64,000 bases of DNA from Aliidiomarina taiwanensis (GCF_003987015.1 NZ_PIPQ01000001.1:744001-808000); one strand, 5' to 3'; shown: positions 1 through 11,996, counted from the stretch's first letter. The notes: generated by a model not told the origin, from the letters alone. Translations and numbers: made by a program.

Positions 1-210
1 CAAAGCGAAACGCTGCCCGAAGTGGGTGCACGTTTGGAGAAAAAAGTTTCTGAAAACTGGCGTCGCTCGGGTGCAGTTCTTTCGTCAGTGCGATATGATG
101 ACGGTGTCGTCGCGTTATACGCTGTAGGACCCACTGATTTGGCGTCTACAGACCTGTTTCGCATACAAGGGCAGGACGACAGTCAATTCACCCTCTGCCC
201 TGAACAATAA
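1..210 (+). CDS. C-terminal end of an unidentified protein (partial, runs off the left edge)
   Basis: An open frame is already running at base 1 and stops at 210, leaving about 69 C-terminal residues. The 5' end lies outside the window, so an internal GTG at 22 should not be taken as the start. The visible part is soluble, mixed alpha/beta in character, and ends in a short tail with one cysteine (FTLCPEQ). I recognise no family motif. It is followed 16 bases later by slyD on the same strand, so the two could be cotranscribed. Function is unknown. Confidence 0.6.
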   Translation, partial: QSETLPEVGARLEKKVSENWRRSGAVLSSVRYDDGVVALYAVGPTDLASTDLFRIQGQDDSQFTLCPEQ

Positions 211-226
211 ATATGGAATCCTAGTC

Positions 227-712
227 ATGAGTGAGACTATCAGCCAAGACAAAGCCGTAACAATTCATTACGCGGTTAAGAATCCTGCCGGCGAAACGCT
301 TGATAAATCGTCTGAAGACAGCCCTTTAGCCTTTATTTTCGGCCGTGGTATGCTTATCCCTGGTCTTGAAAAAGCACTAGAAGGTAAAGCAGCAAAAGAC
401 GAATTAAGCACGGTTGTGCCTGCGGCTGAAGCCTACGGCGAACGTCATGACGGTTTAATTCAAACCGTACCGAGAAACTTATTTGGCGATCAAGAGATCC
501 AGCCAGGCATGCAGTTCCGTGCAACAACCGACAACGGTGAACAGTCAGTTGTTATCGTTGAAGTAACCGACGAAGAAGTGACCGTAGACGGTAACCACCC
601 GCTTGCAGGCCTCGACCTTTCTTTCGACGTAACGGTTGTAGATGTACGCGACGCCACAGCTGAAGAGCTAGACCACGGCCACGTACATGGTCCAGGTGGC
701 GTAGACCACTAA
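227..712 (+). CDS. slyD: FKBP-type peptidyl-prolyl cis-trans isomerase, SlyD family
   Basis: This cytoplasmic prolyl isomerase/chaperone has 161 residues. The N-terminal FKBP half begins with the SlyD-type segment VTIHYAVKNPAGETLD and contains the FGRGMLIPGLEKAL stretch. The insert-in-flap chaperone domain follows (about residues 65-120), and the FKBP fold closes with the LAGLDLSFDVTVVDV strand. The C-terminal metal-binding tail, long and rich in His and Cys in E. coli SlyD, is reduced here to a short His-containing end (HGHVHGPGGVDH). A role in nickel delivery is therefore less certain than folding activity. The gene is followed by a strong bidirectional terminator. Confidence 0.93.
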   Translation: MSETISQDKAVTIHYAVKNPAGETLDKSSEDSPLAFIFGRGMLIPGLEKALEGKAAKDELSTVVPAAEAYGERHDGLIQTVPRNLFGDQEIQPGMQFRATTDNGEQSVVIVEVTDEEVTVDGNHPLAGLDLSFDVTVVDVRDATAEELDHGHVHGPGGVDH

Positions 713-739
713 GTAACAGGTTCGTTGCTTATAAAAAAA

Positions 740-761
740 GGCACTTGCGAGTGCCTTTTTT
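740..761. terminator. Bidirectional rho-independent terminator between slyD and the RND pump
   Basis: The stem GGCACT / AGTGCC with a TGCG loop (740-755) is flanked by seven A on the left and six T on the right. It can end slyD on the plus strand and the RND operon on the minus strand. Confidence 0.85.
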
Positions 762-774
762 GTTGCCTGAAATT

Positions 775-799
775 CAATGGCCCTAACCATGGGCCATTG
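775..799 (-). terminator. Hairpin immediately after the RND pump stop codon
   Basis: A perfect 9-bp inverted repeat, CAATGGCCC / GGGCCATTG with a 7-base loop, sits one base past the pump stop codon on the minus strand. It has no T tract of its own. The canonical terminator at 740-761 lies just beyond it, so this may be an auxiliary terminator or a 3'-end stabiliser. Confidence 0.45.
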
Positions 800-800
800 C

Positions 801-3800
801 TTAGTTGGTTGCAGCCTGCTCCGGCGCACGTTCTTTGGCTAGGTAAACATACACGGAAGGCAGCACAAACAAGGTAAACAAGGTCCCTATGGTCATGCCT
901 GTCACGATAATCAGACCCATGGCAAAGCGAGACGCTGCCCCCGGCCCAGACGCCATAAGTAAAGGCACCATACCTAATACCGTTGCTGCTGTGGTCATCA
1001 AGATAGGCCGTAACCGTATGGCCGCGGCTTCTTCCACTGCCTCGCGCTTGCTTTTCCCTTCCTCTTGCAAGGTATTGGCAAACTCCACAATAAGTATTCC
1101 GTGTTTAGCGATAAGGCCAATTAACGTCACCAAGCCCACCTGGGTGTAAATATTGATGGTGGTAAAGCCTAAACTAACAAAAATTAAGGCCCCACAAATA
1201 CTCATAGGCACTGTGACCAGAACAATAATAGAGTCACGGAAAGACTCAAACTGGGCCGCCAGAACTAAGAAAATAATCAGCAAGGCAAAGAAGAAGGTAA
1301 CCACCAACTGCTGCCCTTCCGACTTCAGCTGCCGCGACTGGCCTGCGTAGTCAACTAGCACACCGGCTGGCAGCCGCTCGGCGGCAATACGCTCTAAACT
1401 GCCAATAGCCTCTCCTAAAGGTACGCCAGGGCGCGGAATGCCAGAAATGGTCACCGCATTTAATTGCTGGAAGCGCTTCAGCTGTTGTGGTTGAACCGAC
1501 TCTTCTAAGTGCACCAAAGCCGACATGGGCACCAGTTCACCTGAACGGTTACGAGTATAAAACTCTTTTAATTGTTCTGGCGACAGCCGTTCTGAACGCT
1601 GCACTTGAGGAATAACGCGGTACGAGCGGTTTTCCATTGCAAAGCGACCAGCATAAGCACCGGCCATCATAGACGCTAAGTCTGCAGACAGCTGCGACAT
1701 TTCAACGCCCATTAAAGCAGCTTTTTCTCGATCCACATGTACCGTTTGGCGCGGTCTGTCAATCCGCAAGTCTGTGTCGAGCATAATAAAGCGCCCTTCT
1801 GCCATTGCTTGTGCACTTATGTCTGCCGCAAGCTCGCGCAAGTTTTCTATCGACTGGGTCGAACTAATCACAAACTCCACCGGTAAGCCACCCCCTGGAG
1901 TCGGCAAGGAAGGGGGCACAATGGCAAACACCCGGAGGCCCGGTATTTGGCTCACAAAGGGCTGAATGGACTGGTCTAATACTTCTTGGGTTGAGCGGCT
2001 TCGCTCATCCCACGCCGTTAACCCAAGCCCTACCCCTGCACTGCCAGGACCCAACATACCGTTAATCACAAAGGCCATTTCTACTTCGTCGACGTCGGTT
2101 TGTAGCTCCGACATTTTAGCCGAGTTTCTCGCTATATATTCTGGTGTGGCATAACTGTCGCCTTGCGCAATCACAAACACAAAGCCTAAGTCTTCCTGCG
2201 GCTCTAGCTCTGAAGGGCTACTAATAAACAAGAAGTAGCAGCTCACCAAAACAATCACACCAAATACGGCCATGACCGACTTGGTTTCTAATGCGCCATG
2301 CAACTTCCGCTGATAGCCATGACGTAGCTGTTCAAACTTATTATTCAACCAGACTTCAAAGCGTGGCGCTTTTTGCCCTTTGCTACGCGAGCGCAACAAA
2401 CGCGAACACATCATAGGAGAAAGTGTGAGTGCTACCACCCCTGAAATAATCACAGTGGCCGCCAGCGTAAAGGCAAACTCAATAAACAAGGTTCCTGTCA
2501 GCCCACCAATAAACCCAATAGGCACAAATACGGCAACCAAGGTTGTGGACATGACAATAATAGGCCCTGCTAACTGCCGCGCTCCTAACAGAGACGCTTC
2601 AAGGCGAGACATGCCACTTTCCACATGCCGCTGTATGTTTTCCAGCATAATTATGGCGTCATCAACCACAATACCAATGGCCAACACCATGGCTAGCAAG
2701 GTCAACAAGTTAATGGAAAAGCCCAATAACAGCATTAAAAAGAAGGTTCCCACCAAGGAAAGTGGCACCGTAACAGCGGGAATAATGACCGAGCGTAAAG
2801 AGCCTAAAAATGCATAAATCACTGCAATGACAATGACCATGGCTAAGGCAATGGTCAATACGACTTCTTCAATAGCATTTTGAATGTATTCGGTGGAGTC
2901 GTATGGAATGCTGGCACTTAAGCCTTCCGGAAGCTGTGGAATAATGTCTTCGTCCCACACAGTACGCACCCGCTTAATCACGTCTAAAGCGTTTGCGTCA
3001 GGTGAAATTTCCACGCCTATAAAGGTCGACTTTTGGCCGTTAAAGGTAGCCGACGACTCATAACTTTCCGAGCCTAACTCAACGGTCGCCAAGTCGCCTA
3101 AACGAATAAAGGTTTCCGCTTCAGCGCGCACAATGAGTTGCTCAAACTCTTCAACACTTCGTAAGTCCGTGCGGGCGGTAATATCTATTGCTGTCATTTG
3201 CCCTTTGGTACGGCCAACGGCAGACAACACGTTATTGCTGCGTAAAGCCCGCATCACATCAGAGCCTGTAACCCCTAGGGCTGTCATACGTTGAGAATCC
3301 AGCCAAATACGCATCGCAAAGGTTTGCGCGCCTAGTATTTGCGCCCGCTGCACCCCTTCAATCGTGGCAAGCTGCGGTTCCACCACACGCACTAGGTAGT
3401 CGGTTATTTCATTTTCATCGAGTATTTCGCTGTAAAACGACAAATACATGGCCGCAACATCTTGGCCAACGGAAAGCTGCACTACTGGCTCTTGTGCATT
3501 TTCCGGCAGCTCCGAGCGCATTTTGTTCACTTCGGCAGCAATTTGCGTTAAAGCGTCGTTCGGGTCGTAATTCAACTGTAAGAAAGCTTGAATAGAGCTA
3601 ACGCCTGCTGACGATGAAGAAACAATGTAGTCTATGCCTTCTGCGGCAGCCACTTCACGCTCTAACGGCGTGGTAATAAACCCCTGCACTAAGTCTGCGT
3701 CTGCGCCAATATAAGTGGTGGTTATATTCACCGCTGCGTTCTTAATTTCAGGAAACTGACGCACATTCAAGTCCACCATGGCACGCAGGCCGACAAGAAT

Positions 3801-3863
3801 AATGATCAGGCTAATCACCGTCGCCAACACCGGCTTACGAATAAATACATCGGTAAATTTCAT
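801..3863 (-). CDS. RND-family multidrug efflux permease (HAE1 type, MexI-like)
   Basis: This inner-membrane proton/drug antiporter has 1020 residues, the usual length for AcrB/MexB relatives. The N-terminus has the typical FTDVFIRKPVLATVISLII helix. A cluster of helices around residues 335-490 carries the proton-relay motif GIVVDDAIIMLEN with its paired Asp. A second repeat near the C-terminus ends in the GTLFTLFVLPSVY helix. Two large periplasmic loops lie between. It lies 15 bases downstream of the adaptor gene, so the two form an operon. No outer-membrane TolC-type gene is adjacent, so the pump probably uses a TolC encoded elsewhere. Overall sequence style resembles MexI/VexF more than AcrB. 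Substrates cannot be read from the sequence. Confidence 0.93.
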   Translation of the reverse strand: MKFTDVFIRKPVLATVISLIIILVGLRAMVDLNVRQFPEIKNAAVNITTTYIGADADLVQGFITTPLEREVAAAEGIDYIVSSSSAGVSSIQAFLQLNYDPNDALTQIAAEVNKMRSELPENAQEPVVQLSVGQDVAAMYLSFYSEILDENEITDYLVRVVEPQLATIEGVQRAQILGAQTFAMRIWLDSQRMTALGVTGSDVMRALRSNNVLSAVGRTKGQMTAIDITARTDLRSVEEFEQLIVRAEAETFIRLGDLATVELGSESYESSATFNGQKSTFIGVEISPDANALDVIKRVRTVWDEDIIPQLPEGLSASIPYDSTEYIQNAIEEVVLTIALAMVIVIAVIYAFLGSLRSVIIPAVTVPLSLVGTFFLMLLLGFSINLLTLLAMVLAIGIVVDDAIIMLENIQRHVESGMSRLEASLLGARQLAGPIIVMSTTLVAVFVPIGFIGGLTGTLFIEFAFTLAATVIISGVVALTLSPMMCSRLLRSRSKGQKAPRFEVWLNNKFEQLRHGYQRKLHGALETKSVMAVFGVIVLVSCYFLFISSPSELEPQEDLGFVFVIAQGDSYATPEYIARNSAKMSELQTDVDEVEMAFVINGMLGPGSAGVGLGLTAWDERSRSTQEVLDQSIQPFVSQIPGLRVFAIVPPSLPTPGGGLPVEFVISSTQSIENLRELAADISAQAMAEGRFIMLDTDLRIDRPRQTVHVDREKAALMGVEMSQLSADLASMMAGAYAGRFAMENRSYRVIPQVQRSERLSPEQLKEFYTRNRSGELVPMSALVHLEESVQPQQLKRFQQLNAVTISGIPRPGVPLGEAIGSLERIAAERLPAGVLVDYAGQSRQLKSEGQQLVVTFFFALLIIFLVLAAQFESFRDSIIVLVTVPMSICGALIFVSLGFTTINIYTQVGLVTLIGLIAKHGILIVEFANTLQEEGKSKREAVEEAAAIRLRPILMTTAATVLGMVPLLMASGPGAASRFAMGLIIVTGMTIGTLFTLFVLPSVYVYLAKERAPEQAATN

Positions 3864-3878
3864 AGTATGCGTCTATCC

Positions 3879-5000
3879 TTAGCCATTGTTAGGCGTTGGC
3901 TGTGTGTCCGTACTTGGCTGTAAAGCTGGGTCGCTATTAATCAGCACCGTACTGCCATTACGCAGTTTCAATAAACCAGACGAGGCCACGCGGTCCCCCA
4001 CGTTTAAGCCCTGCACGACTTCAATCATGTCACCTTGCTCGTCGCCTGTGCGAATTAAGCGTTGTGTTACCTTTAACCCTTCACCTTCTTCAGCGATTAA
4101 AAAAACCAAATTACCGAAGGGATTAAATTGTATAGCCGTTTTAGGAATGACCTTGACCACACGAGGCTCACCGAGCGGCAGTGTGACACGGGCAAACATA
4201 CCTGGGCGCAGTGCATGGTCTTCATTTCGAAAGACAGCCTGCACTTCAACGGTTCGGGTCGACGCATCTACATTTGGTGCTATGGCATTAATATGCCCGG
4301 TGAATGTGCGCTCAGGATAAGCGTCTACTTGCACCTGAATTTCCATACCGGAATGCAATAAGCTCAAGCGCTGCTCGACAACATTAAACTGCACATAGAT
4401 GGGGTCGAAGGAAGTGAGCTGAACAAGCCCGGTGCCCGGTGTTATATATTCACCCAAGTTTACTTGGCGTATACCTAGCACGCCATCGAATGGGGCCCGT
4501 GGCGTTTTTTGTCGTATTAAGGCGTCTTGTGCTGCCAGTGCCGCACGCGCTTGGTTTACTTGGTTTTCAGCGCGCTCAACATCCGCTTTCGACACATTGT
4601 TGTTACTTAATAAAGGCGTTAAGCGGCGAAGCTCTTGTTCTGCTTGCTCTAGCATAGTGTGCAAACGGTAGCGCTCGGCTTCTGCCACTTCCGTGTCTAA
4701 ACTAAAGAGTCTGTCGCCCTGCTTTACCTGCTGCCCGTTTTCAAAGTGAATGCCACGCAAAACGCCCGACGTTTGTGCTGTCACCATGGCCCCTTTTTCG
4801 GCATTGACGGTACCTACAGCAGTTAAGGTACGGCGCCATTCCTGTTCCTCTACTGTGTTTTCCGTAATAGTCACAGGCGGTATAGGCATATTGTCAAAAA
4901 ACTGATTCATAAAGTAATTACCAACTGCCTTATAGCCAAAAATAAGGCCTAACACTATGCCCGTAATGACCAGCATGATTGTCATTCGTTTCGCTAACAT
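3879..5000 (-). CDS. RND efflux periplasmic adaptor (membrane fusion) protein
   Basis: This 373-residue adaptor bridges the RND pump to an outer-membrane channel. It has one N-terminal membrane anchor (about residues 8-28), then a lipoyl half-motif (GTVNAEKGAMVTAQTSGVL). An alpha-hairpin follows at about residues 100-155, then the second lipoyl half (TPRAPFDGVLGIRQVNLGEY), a beta-barrel and the membrane-proximal domain. The start has an AGGA ribosome-binding site 6 bases upstream. It is the first gene of the two-gene operon with the pump. The C-terminal Pro/Thr-rich tail is low complexity. MexH-like in layout. Confidence 0.9.
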   Translation of the reverse strand: MLAKRMTIMLVITGIVLGLIFGYKAVGNYFMNQFFDNMPIPPVTITENTVEEQEWRRTLTAVGTVNAEKGAMVTAQTSGVLRGIHFENGQQVKQGDRLFSLDTEVAEAERYRLHTMLEQAEQELRRLTPLLSNNNVSKADVERAENQVNQARAALAAQDALIRQKTPRAPFDGVLGIRQVNLGEYITPGTGLVQLTSFDPIYVQFNVVEQRLSLLHSGMEIQVQVDAYPERTFTGHINAIAPNVDASTRTVEVQAVFRNEDHALRPGMFARVTLPLGEPRVVKVIPKTAIQFNPFGNLVFLIAEEGEGLKVTQRLIRTGDEQGDMIEVVQGLNVGDRVASSGLLKLRNGSTVLINSDPALQPSTDTQPTPNNG

Positions 5001-5070
5001 GGACGTTCCTTAATCAAGTTTCCCGTAATACAGTTTAGTACGTTGAATTCGTTATTTGGTTCACAAAAAA

Positions 5071-5087
5071 GGTCGGCAATGCCGACC
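5071..5087 (-). terminator. Rho-independent terminator of sppA
   Basis: The stem GGTCGGC / GCCGACC with an AAT loop has six A on its left side, which read as six T on the minus strand. It lies about 35 bases past the sppA stop codon. A shorter T run on the other side could also stop plus-strand transcription. Confidence 0.85.
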
Positions 5088-5120
5088 TTTTCATTCACTT
5101 ACATAAACGCTCAGCGGCTA

Positions 5121-6947
5121 TTAGTTTAACTCACATTCCACACAACGCGTATAAATATGTCCAGGGTCGTTATATGCACGTAGGAACATCAGCGGAGAAA
5201 CGGCTTCTTTTAACTCCGCCAAGGCGGCAAGTTCAGCTGAAGGGCCTATTCCTAATTCACGTAGCATTTCTTCAGCAAAGCTGGTTTCCCGCTCTGGCCA
5301 AATAACCGCATAGCTTTCTAATTCAGCTAATTCAGCAGCACGCTGAATGGCTAAATCAATACTTCCCAGCTCGTCCACCAAGCCAAGCTTTAATGCGCGC
5401 TCACCAGACCAGACTTGCCCTTGAGCAACCGCGTGTACTTCTTCACGGGTCATACCACGCGCTTCAGAAACCAGGGCCAGAAACTGATCATAAATACCGT
5501 CGACACCGGCTTGCACAACTTTACCGACCGTTTCAGTCAGAGGTTGTGTCACCGACATGGTGGGCAATTCTGTGGTGCTTTCACCGTCGTAATAAACACC
5601 TACCTGAGCGAGCGTTTCGTCGAAGGTTGGTATCATACCAAACACGCCAATAGAGCCAGTAATGGTAGTAGGTGCAGCAATAATTTTATCAGCACCCGCC
5701 GAAATCCAATAACCACCCGAGGCGGCAACAGAACTCATAGACGCAATCACCGGCTTACCTGCAGCACGTAACTGCAAGATTTCTTGGCGAATTACTTCAG
5801 AGGCAAAGGCGCTTCCGCCTGGGCTGTCAACACGAAGAACAACCGCCTTCACCTTGTCGTCAAAGCGCGCTTCTCGAAGTTCACGCGCCAAGCGATCGCC
5901 GCCAATTTCAATAGCCGCCCCAGGGCCGTCCACAATGACACCCACCGCCATAATAACGGCTATTTGGGTGTCGCTCATTTTCGCTTGGAAGTTCATATCA
6001 CGCTGCGACTGAGGAATCGTTTTAAAGTAATCCGTATGGCGAATGTGACGGTAGCTGTTTTTGTCTTCATCACGCCCGACCAATTCAGTCAGGTAGTCAA
6101 CAAACTCATGACGATGTTTCAAACCATCAACTAAGCCTGTGTCCAGCGCCATTTGTGCCATATCGTTGTCTGCGCGCTCGAAAGCCAGCATAAAGTCGTC
6201 CAGACTACCCGACGTCATGAGGCTGTTAATGCTGCGATGGCGCTGTACTGTTTGTAAGTAACGCTGCCATTGCTCATTTAGCCAGCCTTGCAAGTTCTCC
6301 CGAGCTTCGTCCGACATGCCCGTGAGAATATAAGGCTCCACCGCCGACTTATAGTCGCCCACGCGAAACACATTCACTTTCACTTTCAGCTTTTCAAGGG
6401 CTTCAGCAAAGTAAGGTCGCTCTGTACTCAAGCCTTCCAGTACAACGCCACCCAATGGGTTTAAATACACCTCATCGGCTTGGCTGGCTAACAGGTATTG
6501 ACCTTGGCTGTAATAGTCAGCACTTGCATAAACTTTTTTGCCCGCCTTACGAAAATCTGCAATGGCGTCGCTTAATACCTGCATTTTGTTTAAGCCGCCC
6601 CCCGCAAAGCTGCCTAAGTCTAGGACCATGCCTTGTATGCGGTCGTCTGCTTTCGCATGCTCAATAATGGTCACTAGCTCGTACAAAGAGCTACTTGGGA
6701 CAGCTGCACCCATAATTTCGTCGCTAATTGCATCGAATGGGTCAATTTCAGGTTGATACTCCTTCAAAACCCCCACAGGGCTTAGTACCAAAAGTCCACC
6801 GTCAGGAACGGTGGGCGTTTTGTCGCCACTAAACAATGCACTTAACACAACAAAAATAACCACCAGGGTTAAAATATGCGCAACATAGCGGCGTAAAGCA
6901 GACAAGCCTGCGCCTAGTTTTGAAAATAATTTTTTCAGAAATTTCAT
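5121..6947 (-). CDS. sppA: Signal peptide peptidase SppA, 67-kDa type (S49 family)
   Basis: This membrane-anchored serine peptidase degrades cleaved signal peptides in the periplasm. At 608 residues it is the long two-repeat form, with an N-terminal anchor helix at about residues 22-40. The catalytic Lys is predicted at K200 in GDYKSAVEPY of the first repeat. The nucleophile is predicted at S410 in the second repeat (VAASGGYW). This matches the Ser/Lys dyad split across repeats in E. coli SppA. SPGGSAFASE is the conserved glycine-rich segment before it. A good Shine-Dalgarno (AAGG, 6 bases) supports the ATG. It is transcribed alone and followed by a terminator. Confidence 0.95.
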   Translation of the reverse strand: MKFLKKLFSKLGAGLSALRRYVAHILTLVVIFVVLSALFSGDKTPTVPDGGLLVLSPVGVLKEYQPEIDPFDAISDEIMGAAVPSSSLYELVTIIEHAKADDRIQGMVLDLGSFAGGGLNKMQVLSDAIADFRKAGKKVYASADYYSQGQYLLASQADEVYLNPLGGVVLEGLSTERPYFAEALEKLKVKVNVFRVGDYKSAVEPYILTGMSDEARENLQGWLNEQWQRYLQTVQRHRSINSLMTSGSLDDFMLAFERADNDMAQMALDTGLVDGLKHRHEFVDYLTELVGRDEDKNSYRHIRHTDYFKTIPQSQRDMNFQAKMSDTQIAVIMAVGVIVDGPGAAIEIGGDRLARELREARFDDKVKAVVLRVDSPGGSAFASEVIRQEILQLRAAGKPVIASMSSVAASGGYWISAGADKIIAAPTTITGSIGVFGMIPTFDETLAQVGVYYDGESTTELPTMSVTQPLTETVGKVVQAGVDGIYDQFLALVSEARGMTREEVHAVAQGQVWSGERALKLGLVDELGSIDLAIQRAAELAELESYAVIWPERETSFAEEMLRELGIGPSAELAALAELKEAVSPLMFLRAYNDPGHIYTRCVECELN

Positions 6948-6981
6948 AATGGGCCTTTTTTATTATTCATTATGCGGGGTG

Positions 6982-7437
6982 TTACTTGCTTGGTTTACAC
7001 ACGCCAATATCTTCATTCCAAATATCAGGGTGATGTTCAATAAAGTACGACATTAACTCAATACAACGTGCGTCATTTAACTCTATGACTTTCACGCCAG
7101 CTTCCCGTAGCCAATCTAAATGACCTGGGAAGTTTTTGTTTTCACCCACAACTAAGGTGCCAATATTAAACTGGCGAATAAGTCCTGAGCAATACCAACA
7201 AGGAGCTAACGTACTGACCATTATAGTGTCTTGGTAGTTCTTTTGCCTACCGGCTCGGCGAAATGCGTCGGTTTCTGCATGGGCTGAAGGGTCGTTTTCC
7301 TGCACACGTCGGTTGCGACCACGCCCTAGCACATGGCCTTCGGCATCAAAAAGTGCAGCGCCAATAGGCACTCCTTCTTCTTCAAAGCCTTTTCGAGCTT
7401 CTTTTAAGGCTACATTTAACAGTTCTTCGTAGTTCAT
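6982..7437 (-). CDS. Cytosine/nucleoside deaminase, fungal Fcy1-like
   Basis: This zinc-dependent deaminase has 151 residues. Zinc ligands and acid/base are visible: H53 and E55 in HAE, and C80 and C83 in PCWYC. It has GVPIGAALFD near the N-terminus, VGENKNF after the active site and a C-terminal DIWNEDIG. As I recall the family, these are features of yeast cytosine deaminase rather than of the TadA or CodA types, so conversion of cytosine to uracil is the best guess. The frame stays open upstream to 7542, but that stretch runs through the icd terminator, so the start is placed at ATG 7437. The ribosome-binding site is weak. Confidence 0.82.
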   Translation of the reverse strand: MNYEELLNVALKEARKGFEEEGVPIGAALFDAEGHVLGRGRNRRVQENDPSAHAETDAFRRAGRQKNYQDTIMVSTLAPCWYCSGLIRQFNIGTLVVGENKNFPGHLDWLREAGVKVIELNDARCIELMSYFIEHHPDIWNEDIGVCKPSK

Positions 7438-7516
7438 TTTTCGCCCAAAACCTATTAACAAGACCCTAACAATACGTGGTGTCTTACCGCTTGGCAAGAA
7501 ATCCAGATATAAAAAA

Positions 7517-7538
7517 AGGCGCCCAAATAAAGGCGCCT
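7517..7538 (-). terminator. Rho-independent terminator of icd
   Basis: AGGCGCC / GGCGCCT arms flank an 8-base loop. On the minus strand the stem is followed by seven T. It begins about 20 bases past the icd stop codon. Confidence 0.85.
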
Positions 7539-7558
7539 TCATCTTACGAATTAGAAGC

Positions 7559-9928
<2,370 letters not shown>

Positions 9929-9943
9929 TTATTGGAGTGTAAA

Positions 9944-11977
9944 ATGAAACAAATAGGTGTTGCCCTGTGGCTACTCTTTTTGCCCTTCGTGCTGTTTACA
10001 GCCCAAGCTCAAGAAAGTAAGCCCCTATCTGTCGACGTTCTTTGGCAGATAGAGCGTATTGGCTCGCCACAAATTTCACCCTCAGGTGAATATATTGTGG
10101 CACCCGTGACCCGCTATGACATGGACACAGACAAAGGCGAAAGCCAACTGTGGCTATTCTCTCCCGACGGAAAAACCCAGCGCCCTCTTACTGCGGAAGG
10201 CTTACGTGCTAGTCAACCGACCTTTTCACCCGACGGTCAAGCCCTTGCCTTTATAAGCAAACGTCACAAAGACGACGTGGGACAAGTCTACATTTTGCCA
10301 ATGAACCAACCCGGTGAAGCGACTCGCTTAACGAGTGTGCCCACCGGTGCTTATGGCATAAAGTGGGTTGGTGAGCATATTTATTTCATCAGCAAAGTGT
10401 GGCCTGGCAAAAACTGGGACGACATAGCAGAGCAAGTGAAACACGAAGCAAACTCTCATGTGTCTGCACACCAGTGGAACGCCCTTCCTTATGCTCAATT
10501 CGACCATTGGCTCGACGAAAATCGTGAAGCCCACGTATTCCGTATTCCAGCCACAGGGGGCGAGGTGCAAGCGGTTACCCAACCCCTGAACATCCAACTG
10601 CCTCGCTCTTCACAAAGCGCAAGCAGCTACGACATTGACCCAAGCGAGCGTTACATTGCGTTGGTTTCGGACAGTCTAAACGACGGTGTTAGCCCCAACA
10701 ATGACATTTTCCTAGCCGAGATAGGTGCAACAGAAGCTACCAATATGACTCCCCAAAACCGCGGCAATGACTACAACCCCATGTTTAGTCCCGACGGTCA
10801 GGTTTTGGCCTTCCAGCGTCAGCTCATTACGGGTTTTTACGCAGACACCAGTAACTTAGTGGTATACGACCTGAACAAGAAAACAGAAAAAGTACTCACT
10901 GAAGACTGGGATCGTTCAGTACGTGGCCTGGTTTGGACTGCCAATAGTCGTGGTCTGTTTGGTACCATCGACGACGCTGCCACTTCACGTGTGTATGCCA
11001 TTAATGCGCGCAACGGCAAGGTAAAAGCGCTTACTGGCGAAACCAATTTCAGCGGCCTCAGCATTTCTAATAATGGCATTCTTGTGGGGACCAACGACAG
11101 CTTTTTACACCCTGCTCAGTTGGTAAAAATTGACACTCGCAATGGCAGCACAACCCGTTTAGACACCTTTAACGACGCCCTACTGGCCGACGTGGAGCTA
11201 GGTACCTACGAGTCGGTCACCTACAAAGGGTATAACGGTGACGACATTCAAATGTGGGTGCATTACCCACCAGGCTTTGACAAAAGCAAAAAATACCCGC
11301 TGTTTTTGCTTATTCACGGTGGTCCACATGGCGCCATTAGCAATGGTTTCCACTACCGTTGGAATGCGCAAACCTTTGCCTCTTGGGGCTATGTCACAGC
11401 TTGGCATAACTTCCATGGCTCCAGCGGCTTTGGGCAAGAGTTCACCGACTCCATTAACCCAGACTGGGTGACAGCTCCTTACGCCGACACCATTGCAGCT
11501 GCCAACTGGTTTGCCGAAAAAGACTGGATTGACGCCGACCGCATGGTAGCTGGCGGTGGAAGCTATGGTGGTTACCTAAGCACTATTCTGCTGGGTAAAG
11601 AACATCCTTTTAATGCCCTGCTTATTCATGCGCCTGTTTACAACATGTACTCGCAAATGTCAGCTGACTTTGCAGTCCATGCCGAGCGCTTCGGTCATTA
11701 CTGGGAAAAACCGGAAATTTACCGTGACATTTCGCCTCACTACTACGCAGACAAGTTCAACACCCCTGCCCTGATTATTCATGGGCAAAAAGACTTGCGT
11801 GTACCTGTTGGGCAAAGCTTCGAGTTATTCCGTACTCTGCAAAGCCGTGGGGTCGACTCGCGCTTAATTTATTACCCCGACGAGAACCACTGGATCCTCA
11901 AGCCGAATAACTCGGTATATTGGTACCAGCAAGTTCGTAACTGGGTAGAGCAGTACGCAACCCCTGGCGCGCAGTAA
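9944..11977 (+). CDS. Secreted S9-family serine peptidase (DPP/acylaminoacyl-peptidase type)
   Basis: This exported prolyl-oligopeptidase-fold protein of 677 residues has a signal peptide ending near AQAQES (about residue 23). A seven-bladed WD-like beta-propeller made of repeated SPDG segments (about 40-400) precedes a C-terminal alpha/beta hydrolase. The catalytic triad is visible: S540 in GGGSYGGY, D617 in HGQKDLRVPV and H649 in DENHW. It likely cleaves peptides in the periplasm or outside the cell as part of peptide-based nutrition. The start is ATG 9944 with GGAG 6 bases upstream, in preference to a TTG at 9932 that overlaps that site. A bidirectional terminator follows. Confidence 0.92.
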   Translation: MKQIGVALWLLFLPFVLFTAQAQESKPLSVDVLWQIERIGSPQISPSGEYIVAPVTRYDMDTDKGESQLWLFSPDGKTQRPLTAEGLRASQPTFSPDGQALAFISKRHKDDVGQVYILPMNQPGEATRLTSVPTGAYGIKWVGEHIYFISKVWPGKNWDDIAEQVKHEANSHVSAHQWNALPYAQFDHWLDENREAHVFRIPATGGEVQAVTQPLNIQLPRSSQSASSYDIDPSERYIALVSDSLNDGVSPNNDIFLAEIGATEATNMTPQNRGNDYNPMFSPDGQVLAFQRQLITGFYADTSNLVVYDLNKKTEKVLTEDWDRSVRGLVWTANSRGLFGTIDDAATSRVYAINARNGKVKALTGETNFSGLSISNNGILVGTNDSFLHPAQLVKIDTRNGSTTRLDTFNDALLADVELGTYESVTYKGYNGDDIQMWVHYPPGFDKSKKYPLFLLIHGGPHGAISNGFHYRWNAQTFASWGYVTAWHNFHGSSGFGQEFTDSINPDWVTAPYADTIAAANWFAEKDWIDADRMVAGGGSYGGYLSTILLGKEHPFNALLIHAPVYNMYSQMSADFAVHAERFGHYWEKPEIYRDISPHYYADKFNTPALIIHGQKDLRVPVGQSFELFRTLQSRGVDSRLIYYPDENHWILKPNNSVYWYQQVRNWVEQYATPGAQ

Positions 11978-11996
11978 CCGCCATCGCATAAAAAAA

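Noticed and set aside
2380..2817. Open plus-strand frame of about 145 codons inside the RND pump gene
   Set aside because: It is antisense to well-conserved RND transmembrane coding sequence, has no family motif and no ribosome-binding site.
5393..6134. Several plus-strand frames opposite sppA
   Set aside because: All lie antisense to conserved SppA coding sequence and none has a start site or family signature.
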